From NCBI GenBank assembly GCA_023441125.1, contig JAEZQV010000437.1, forward strand, positions 1 through 6,310: 6,310 bases of DNA. Direction: 5' to 3'. This document shows, piece after piece, positions 1 to 4,290 of the stretch (position 1 is its first letter; every line of letters starts with the position of its first letter). The notes under the pieces were generated by a model. That model searched no databases. It was not told the origin of the DNA and saw only the letters and a list, made by a program, of their open reading frames with translations. The stretch comes from Bacillota bacterium. GTDB lineage: Bacteria > Bacillota_C > Negativicutes > Sporomusales > Sporomusaceae. Position numbers and translations under genes: made by a program.

Positions 1-1160
1 TGCAAATCGATCCCCAAAGCTTTCATGCAGGCAAAGGTTCCCGCAATAACCAGCGGAATGCACAGGGCAACCACCAGGCCGGAACGCATCCCCAGGCTGA
101 AAAAGCTGACTGCCAGCACAATAATAACCGCTTCCCGCAAGGATTTTACAAAGTCGCCTATCGATTCGGCCACAACTTTCGGCTGATTGGATACCTGGCT
201 GATCGCAAGACCGAGCGGCAGGTTTTGCCGCACCTGCGCGATGGTGGTACTCAAATTCTCGCCCAGGGTAAGAATATTGCCGCCTTTTTCCATCGAAATA
301 GCCAGGCCGATCGCTGGCTGGCCGTTAAAATACATTTTGGGGTCCATAGGTTCCGCGTACTTTCGTTCAACTTTGGCAATATCCCCCAACCGAAAACTCC
401 GGCCGTTAACCTGGATGGGCAGTTCCCGGATGCTGCCCAGACTGTCGAACACCCCGCTGATTCTGAGATATACATTATCGGATGAGGTTTCCAGCATACC
501 GGCCGGGGCCATAGCCGCCTGAGTTTTCACCGTATTAATTATAAGATTGGGATCAATCCCCAGTTGGGCCAGCTTACTGCTGGTCATTTCTATGTATATC
601 TTCTCGTCCTGCACGCCCAGCAGCTCTACCTTCTTTACACTGGGCACCCCCAGTAAAATCCGGCGGATGATTTCGGCCTGCTCACGCAGTTCTTCGTAGG
701 TAAAGCCGTCAGCCGTCAGGGCATAGATAGAACCGAATACGTCGTCAAAACGGTCATTGAAAGCCGGTCCCACTACGCCGGCCGGCAGCGTTCCTTTAAT
801 GTCATTGACCATGTTACGCACTTCCAGCCAGGTAGGGCGGATGTCCTTTTCATTCAGCGTATCCTTCAAATTCACATAAATTACGGCTTGAGACGGTTGG
901 GAGTAGCTCTTTAGATAATCGAGGCCCGGTGTATCCTGCAGTTTTTTTTCAATTTTGTCGGTTACCTGTTCTTCCATTTGCCGGGCAGTGGCCCCGGGCC
1001 AAGCCACCGTAACCACCATCTGACGGATGACATAATCCGGATCTTCCATCCGCCCCAGATATAAGTAGGAAATGATTCCGGCAATAAAAGTGATTCCCAT
1101 AAAAAAATAAACAATTTCCCGGTGGCGGAGCGACCATTCTGTAAGATTTAATTTGCTCAT
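1..1160 (-). CDS. RND efflux pump permease, TriC-like, N-terminal part (cut by window edge)
   Basis: This is the inner-membrane proton-driven subunit of a tripartite RND pump, which exports hydrophobic or amphiphilic compounds through an adaptor and an outer-membrane channel. 386 residues are visible of about 1,000-1,050 usual for the family. The missing part carries TM4 with the proton-relay aspartates and the whole second half. TM1 lies at about residues 14-35, followed by the periplasmic porter region, with TM2 at about 341-359 and TM3 at about 362-382. Motifs such as EDPDY (39-43), WPGAT (54-58), TPGLDYLKSY (77-86) and FNDRFDDVFG (134-143) match, from memory, the TriC-like branch rather than AcrB proper. 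The ATG at 1160-1158 is chosen because it overlaps the TGA of the upstream adaptor (ATGA) and follows AGGTGA by 6 bases. Overlap and order indicate co-expression with that adaptor. The substrate cannot be told from sequence. The RND family call is very secure; the subbranch is less so. Confidence 0.95.
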   Translation of the reverse strand, partial: MSKLNLTEWSLRHREIVYFFMGITFIAGIISYLYLGRMEDPDYVIRQMVVTVAWPGATARQMEEQVTDKIEKKLQDTPGLDYLKSYSQPSQAVIYVNLKDTLNEKDIRPTWLEVRNMVNDIKGTLPAGVVGPAFNDRFDDVFGSIYALTADGFTYEELREQAEIIRRILLGVPSVKKVELLGVQDEKIYIEMTSSKLAQLGIDPNLIINTVKTQAAMAPAGMLETSSDNVYLRISGVFDSLGSIRELPIQVNGRSFRLGDIAKVERKYAEPMDPKMYFNGQPAIGLAISMEKGGNILTLGENLSTTIAQVRQNLPLGLAISQVSNQPKVVAESIGDFVKSLREAVIIVLAVSFFSLGMRSGLVVALCIPLVIAGTFACMKALGIDL

Positions 1161-2242
1161 AACGGGTCACCTGCGGTCCGCACTGCTTGCCCCGGGGCAA
1201 GCTTATGCACGCCGGCGGTCACAATCAGCTCACCCTCGTCAAGCCCAAACACCTGGACGGTCCCGTCACCGAAAGCGCCCGTTTTTACCGGTTTGAGAGT
1301 TACAATACCGTTATGAATAACCCATACCTGCGGAGCGTTCCCCGCCTGATAAAGTGCCGCCAGCGGAATATAAGCCGCTTTTTGCGCTACAGACATCCCG
1401 GTGGCAGTTACGGCCGCCGTCATTCCCAGTTTCAATTCGGGCGGCGGATTATTCAGGCTGACCCGGACTTTGTAAGTACGTGATGCTTTATCGGCCATCG
1501 GCGCGATTTCCCGGACGGCACCTTCCACCTTGACGCCGGGCAGCGCCCAAAAAGTGACTTGCAGCGAGGCTGCTTTACGTAACTCTTCAATGCGATGTTC
1601 CGGAATGTAAATCTCAACCTCCTGCTCGCCGGCCTGTACCAGTGTCAATACAGTCTGGCCGGCGCTTACCACCTGCCCGGCTTCGGCATTAATGGCCGCA
1701 ACAACACCGGCACAGTCTGCCGTCAGACTGCTGTACCCCAGTTGATTGCTGCCCTGGGCATATTGGGCTGAAGTCTGCTGCACGGCAGCCAACGCGGCAT
1801 CATAGGCATTTTGGTATTGTTCGTACTGCGTACGGCTGATGGCTTGCTGCTCATACAAGACGCGGTTGCGCTGCAAATTATTTTCCGCCAGCTTAAGCTG
1901 CGACTGGGCGGAATAGACCATAGCCGCCCCGGCGTTTACAGTCTGTTCGATGTCTTTGGCGTCAATCTCCATCAATACGTCACCGGGGTTCACAACACTG
2001 CCCAGTTCCACATTACGCCTGCTGACCTTGCCGCTTACCTGAAAGGAGAGCTGTTTTTCAAAGCGGCCGCGTATTTCCCCCGCATACGTTGCGCCTTGGA
2101 TTCCTTGCTCCAGTTTGACTGCCTGCGAACGTACCAGCGGTGGCTGTTCCACCGCCGCCGGCTGCGAAGCGCAGCCCGATATACCGGCTGCCGCCATGGC
2201 AAATAAGCCCCAAAACAGCCAGCGCCGCGAAAGCTGTCTCAT
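1157..2242 (-). CDS. RND periplasmic adaptor (membrane fusion protein), lipoprotein
   Basis: This adaptor links the inner-membrane RND permease to an outer-membrane TolC-type channel. The protein has 361 residues. A signal sequence with hydrophobic core (about 8-20) ends in a lipobox, ISGC, with Cys24 as the predicted lipidated residue. Then come the first lipoyl half (about 65-93), an alpha-helical hairpin (about 95-170), the second lipoyl half (about 170-202), a beta-barrel (about 206-280) and the membrane-proximal domain (about 285-361). The hairpin tip has the TolC-docking pattern R-x3-L-x6-S (R125, L129, S136) that is known in AcrA-type adaptors. The ATG at 2242-2240 is preferred over the in-frame ATG at 2314: it has a strong GGGGGAGG ribosome site at 6 bases, and the longer form would overlap the regulator gene and put charged sequence before the signal peptide. 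The gene lies 37 bases after the TetR gene and overlaps the permease by 4 bases, so the three form an operon. Confidence 0.94.
   Translation of the reverse strand: MRQLSRRWLFWGLFAMAAAGISGCASQPAAVEQPPLVRSQAVKLEQGIQGATYAGEIRGRFEKQLSFQVSGKVSRRNVELGSVVNPGDVLMEIDAKDIEQTVNAGAAMVYSAQSQLKLAENNLQRNRVLYEQQAISRTQYEQYQNAYDAALAAVQQTSAQYAQGSNQLGYSSLTADCAGVVAAINAEAGQVVSAGQTVLTLVQAGEQEVEIYIPEHRIEELRKAASLQVTFWALPGVKVEGAVREIAPMADKASRTYKVRVSLNNPPPELKLGMTAAVTATGMSVAQKAAYIPLAALYQAGNAPQVWVIHNGIVTLKPVKTGAFGDGTVQVFGLDEGELIVTAGVHKLAPGQAVRTAGDPL
1167..1172 (-). promoter_or_regulatory. Shine-Dalgarno of the RND permease gene, inside the adaptor gene
   Basis: AGGTGA on the minus strand lies 6 bases before the permease ATG at 1160 and within the last codons of the adaptor gene. 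It supports this start and fits translational coupling through the ATGA overlap. Confidence 0.7.
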
Positions 2243-2248
2243 GCTAAT

Positions 2249-2256
2249 CCTCCCCC
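2249..2256 (-). promoter_or_regulatory. Shine-Dalgarno fixing the start of the lipoprotein adaptor
   Basis: GGGGGAGG on the minus strand with a 6-base spacer to the ATG at 2242. It decides the start, 24 codons inside the longest open frame. Confidence 0.8.
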
Positions 2257-2279
2257 TGTATCGAAATATTATTTCCCGG

Positions 2280-2870
2280 TCAGTTCCGGGATTCTTTCCG
2301 CAATGCATGGACAATCAGGTCCACAAGCACATCGGCATAATACCCTTGCGCTGTTTTTTCCGGCGAAAACTCCAGCGTCCGCATGTAGCTGAAAGCCTGA
2401 AAAAGTTTTATACCCGCGTAGGCCATGACCTGTTCATCCACATCCCGAAAGCAGCCTTGTTGTTTGCCTTCGTGAATGATTTCAGCGATTACGCTGATAA
2501 TCTCTTTTTCAATCATAGAATGATATTTTATACCCAGAAAAGCCGAACAAACAGCTTGATCATCTTTTAATAGCCTGGTCAAAAAATGATCCTCATTAAA
2601 GTAACCGATCGCAGTCTTGGTTAATTGGACTATGCGTGCCTGCGGGTCCGCCACGTCTCCCATCCGGTCGAAGATAATCTCCCGCCCCTTACGGGTTTCC
2701 CGGGCAAATAAACTAATAAACAGCTCTTCTTTACTGGGAAAATATTTATACAGAGTTTTTTTGGAAATCTTGCATTCCCGGCTAATATCATCCATCGTGG
2801 TTTTTTTTAACCCCAAGCGGTCAAACTTAGCTTGTGCTATATCTAAAATATGATTTTTTATCCGTTCCAT
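2280..2870 (-). CDS. TetR/AcrR-family transcriptional regulator
   Basis: This is a dimeric one-component regulator, probably a ligand-relieved repressor of the efflux genes on both sides. The 196-residue length is typical. Residues 1-50 form the DNA-binding domain: helix 1 (MERIKNHILDIAQ), then KTTMDDIS, ISKKTLYKYF and PSKEEL, the classic TetR helix-turn-helix with the recognition helix near residues 36-42. The C-terminal helical domain (about 55-190) is variable and would hold the ligand pocket and dimer interface. It has two cysteines (C108 and C140), but no known sensor motif that I recognise. The ATG at 2870 has AAGGGGG 5 bases upstream. An in-frame TTG at 2888 would add six residues but has no ribosome site. 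It is first gene of the adaptor-permease operon and faces the plus-strand adaptor across a 175-base gap, so autoregulation and control of both directions are likely (inferred). The ligand is unknown. Confidence 0.95.
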   Translation of the reverse strand: MERIKNHILDIAQAKFDRLGLKKTTMDDISRECKISKKTLYKYFPSKEELFISLFARETRKGREIIFDRMGDVADPQARIVQLTKTAIGYFNEDHFLTRLLKDDQAVCSAFLGIKYHSMIEKEIISVIAEIIHEGKQQGCFRDVDEQVMAYAGIKLFQAFSYMRTLEFSPEKTAQGYYADVLVDLIVHALRKESRN

Positions 2871-2875
2871 AAGAG

Positions 2876-2882
2876 CCCCCTT
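2876..2882 (-). promoter_or_regulatory. Shine-Dalgarno of the TetR-type regulator
   Basis: AAGGGGG on the minus strand, 5 bases before the ATG at 2870. It favours this ATG over the in-frame TTG at 2888, which would lie upstream of it. Confidence 0.7.
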
Positions 2883-2907
2883 TTTCAACTATGCGCACAC
2901 TACCCTA

Positions 2908-2932
2908 GAAACTATTATAGTGTTTTAGTTTC
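2908..2932. promoter_or_regulatory. Candidate operator: GAAACTA-N11-TAGTTTC inverted repeat
   Basis: Perfect 7-bp arms GAAACTA (2908-2914) and TAGTTTC (2926-2932) are separated by 11 bases, a 25-bp site centred on the -10 region of the minus-strand promoter. Nested inside is a smaller palindrome ACTAT-T-ATAGT (2911-2921) that contains the TATAAT box itself. Position and symmetry suit a TetR-type dimer that autoregulates its operon. Which of the two overlapping palindromes is recognised cannot be decided from sequence. Confidence 0.55.
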
Positions 2933-2942
2933 CATCTGTCTA
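2914..2942 (-). promoter_or_regulatory. Sigma-70-type promoter for the regulator-adaptor-permease operon
   Basis: Read on the minus strand, TAGACA (2942-2937, five of six consensus bases) is followed after exactly 17 bases by a perfect TATAAT (2919-2914). Transcription would start near 2907, giving a leader of about 37 bases before the ATG at 2870. Inverted repeats cover the -10 box, and a tandem repeat runs through the -35 box, so this promoter looks repressible. Confidence 0.75.
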
Positions 2943-2957
2943 TCGCCTGTCTATCCG
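2936..2957. repeat. Tandem 11-bp direct repeat in the divergent control region
   Basis: CTGTCTATCGC (2936-2946) is followed immediately by CTGTCTATCCG (2947-2957): the first nine bases are identical, so the period is 11 bp, about one helical turn. The first copy contains the -35 hexamer of the minus-strand promoter. This could be a pair of half-sites for a regulator binding one DNA face, or a small chance duplication. Confidence 0.5.
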
Positions 2958-2977
2958 CAGCCAAATTTTAGCAAGTC

Positions 2978-3009
2978 TTGACGAATGTATTAAAAAGTAG
3001 GACTATAGT
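2978..3009 (+). promoter_or_regulatory. Likely promoter of the plus-strand adaptor, long spacer
   Basis: TTGACG (2978-2983) and TATAGT (3004-3009) each match five of six consensus bases, but they are 20 bases apart rather than 17. Shorter spacings give clearly worse -10 matches. Such a long spacer suggests low basal activity or dependence on a DNA-distorting activator. The -10 box lies in the perfect palindrome ACTATAGT (3002-3009). Start of transcription would be near 3016, giving a leader of about 30 bases that still contains the ribosome site. Confidence 0.5.
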
Positions 3010-3030
3010 AATGATTGCAACTATCACACC

Positions 3031-3041
3031 TGGAGATGATC
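3031..3041 (+). promoter_or_regulatory. Extended Shine-Dalgarno for a TTG start
   Basis: TGGAGATGATC matches the anti-Shine-Dalgarno complement AGGAGGTGATC at nine of eleven positions and ends 4 bases before the TTG at 3046. It supports the TTG as the true start; no ATG follows early in the frame. Confidence 0.75.
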
Positions 3042-3045
3042 AGCC

Positions 3046-4170
3046 TTGAATAGAAGCCAATTACAAACCAGAATTATTCCCGCCATCCTGATCACAGCCC
3101 TGCTCGCGGCAGTTCTGTGGGGGGTTGCCCGTTCGGGGCGTGTACCGGCCGCCCAGACCGTACCGCGTGCACCAGTCAGTGTTACAGTCCTTCCGGTCAG
3201 TGTAATCAATAAAGCTGAGGAAATCGTTTTGCCGGGCTCCGTCCAAAGCCGTGAGGCGGCAGTCATCAGTGCGCCGATTGCCGGTCGGGTCAGCGCAGTA
3301 AATGTAACCGAAGGTCAAACGGTAAAAGCCGGCCAGGCCCTCGTCCACATTGAAGGTGTGGTATCAGCCGCCAGCGAACCAACGGCTGCTGCGCCTGCGC
3401 AAAATGAGGCCGACAACCGGCAGGCCCAGGCTAACTATGATAAGCTTGTACAGGAATACGACCGCTATCAAAAGCTCTACCAAATCGGCGCGATCGCCAG
3501 GCGGCAGCTGGAAGATACAGCCGCCCGCCTGCAGGCGGCCAAAGCAGCGCTGGCTGGTGCACCGGACCCCGGCTCAGGCAGTTCCACTGCTCTCCGCCAG
3601 CCTGGTTTCGCCGATCTTATCGCCCCCTCAGACGGCAAAGTGACCGGACTTAGCGTCGCTGTCGATAAAACAGTGCAGGCCGGTCAGCAACTTCTGGTGC
3701 TTGACAATGGCGGTGATATGCGCATCGTTGTTCACCTGGCGCAAAAAGATCTGTATCTGGTTCATGCCGGCAGCCCGGCCGAAATTGTCGTCAGCGGTTC
3801 AACCCAAGTCCCCACCGGACAAGTTGAGGCTATTTACCCGGAAGTCGGCAGTACTAGCAATCTATTTCTCACCTACATCCGGGCCGATAATCTGAGCGGC
3901 CTGCTCCAGTCGGATACAACGGTAAGTGTTCATCTGAAGACCGGTCAGACAGTCACTGCACCGGCGGTGCCGGTAACGGCGGTATTTAAGGATCAAGGCG
4001 GCACGTATCTGTACCTGGCGGTTAACGGCCAAGCCGTCCGTCAGCAGGTTGCCCTCGGTGTGATCAGCGGTGATCAGGTAGAAATCACCTCATCCCTGCC
4101 GGAACAAGCCTTGGTCATAACCAGCGGCGTAAGCAGCTTAAGCGACGGCGACGCGGTCACACTGCAATAA
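3046..4170 (+). CDS. RND-type periplasmic adaptor (membrane fusion protein), membrane-anchored, no permease beside it
   Basis: This is a second adaptor of the HlyD/AcrA type, 374 residues. The N-terminus has one hydrophobic segment (about 10-28) after basic residues and no lipobox cysteine, so it is a signal anchor or cleaved signal peptide rather than a lipoprotein. The first lipoyl half (about 70-103) leads into an Ala/Pro/Glu-rich linker (105-120), a short alpha-hairpin (about 121-172), the second lipoyl half (about 187-219), a beta-barrel (about 225-297) and the membrane-proximal domain (about 300-374). The TolC-docking pattern reads R140, L144 and Ala151 where Ser is usual. The start is TTG with an extended ribosome site. 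No transporter follows: the gene ends at a terminator and meets the Ca2+ ATPase gene head-on. It is divergent from the TetR-adaptor-permease operon, so it probably serves that pump as second adaptor, or a pump encoded elsewhere. The family call is firm; the partner is inferred. Confidence 0.92.
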   Translation: MNRSQLQTRIIPAILITALLAAVLWGVARSGRVPAAQTVPRAPVSVTVLPVSVINKAEEIVLPGSVQSREAAVISAPIAGRVSAVNVTEGQTVKAGQALVHIEGVVSAASEPTAAAPAQNEADNRQAQANYDKLVQEYDRYQKLYQIGAIARRQLEDTAARLQAAKAALAGAPDPGSGSSTALRQPGFADLIAPSDGKVTGLSVAVDKTVQAGQQLLVLDNGGDMRIVVHLAQKDLYLVHAGSPAEIVVSGSTQVPTGQVEAIYPEVGSTSNLFLTYIRADNLSGLLQSDTTVSVHLKTGQTVTAPAVPVTAVFKDQGGTYLYLAVNGQAVRQQVALGVISGDQVEITSSLPEQALVITSGVSSLSDGDAVTLQ

Positions 4171-4192
4171 GGGCTGCGTCTAAAACCCAATC

Positions 4193-4220
4193 GCGCCTAC
4201 GGTTGGCAAACCTGCGGTGC
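4193..4220. other. Possible imperfect hairpin between the second adaptor and the terminator
   Basis: GCGCC (4193-4197) can pair with GGTGC (4216-4220), one pair being G-T. After a symmetric 3x3 internal loop, GGTT (4201-4204) pairs with AACC (4209-4212) around a GGCA loop. No T-run follows. It could be a 3' end stabiliser or part of a dispersed intergenic repeat. Evidence is weak and by eye only. Confidence 0.3.
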
Positions 4221-4229
4221 TTTGCAAGC

Positions 4230-4271
4230 AAAAACGGACTCTATTCCCATTAGGGGAATGAGTCCGTTTTT
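4230..4271. terminator. Bidirectional intrinsic terminator between convergent genes
   Basis: AAAAACGGACTC (4230-4241) pairs with GAGTCCGTTTTT (4260-4271). After one bulged T (4242), ATTCCC (4243-4248) pairs with GGGAAT (4254-4259) around a 5-base loop, making 18 pairs in all. The A-run on one side and the T-run on the other give a U-tract in both directions, so it can end both the plus-strand adaptor transcript and the minus-strand ATPase transcript. Confidence 0.9.
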
Positions 4272-4290
4272 AGTATTAATAAAAACTGGT

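Noticed and set aside
187..522. Plus-strand open frames opposite the permease, and similar frames opposite the other genes
   Set aside because: They lie fully inside well-supported genes on the other strand, have no recognisable domain, and look like shadows.
2263..2275. GAAAT-N3-ATTTC small inverted repeat between the regulator and the lipoprotein adaptor
   Set aside because: The stem is only 5 AT-rich pairs with a 3-base loop, too weak for a terminator or attenuator, and the operon otherwise looks continuous.
2243..2314. Longer N-terminus for the lipoprotein adaptor from the ATG at 2314
   Set aside because: It would overlap the end of the regulator gene by 35 bases and put 24 polar residues before the signal peptide. 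The ATG at 2242 has a much stronger ribosome site.
3011..3049. A 12-codon leader-peptide frame (ATG 3011 to TGA 3049) ending on the TTG start of the adaptor
   Set aside because: It has no ribosome site, and its ATG would lie upstream of the predicted start of transcription near 3016. The overlap with TTG is probably chance.
4219..4229. GCTT-TGC-AAGC mini-palindrome
   Set aside because: Four pairs only, next to a real terminator; expected by chance.
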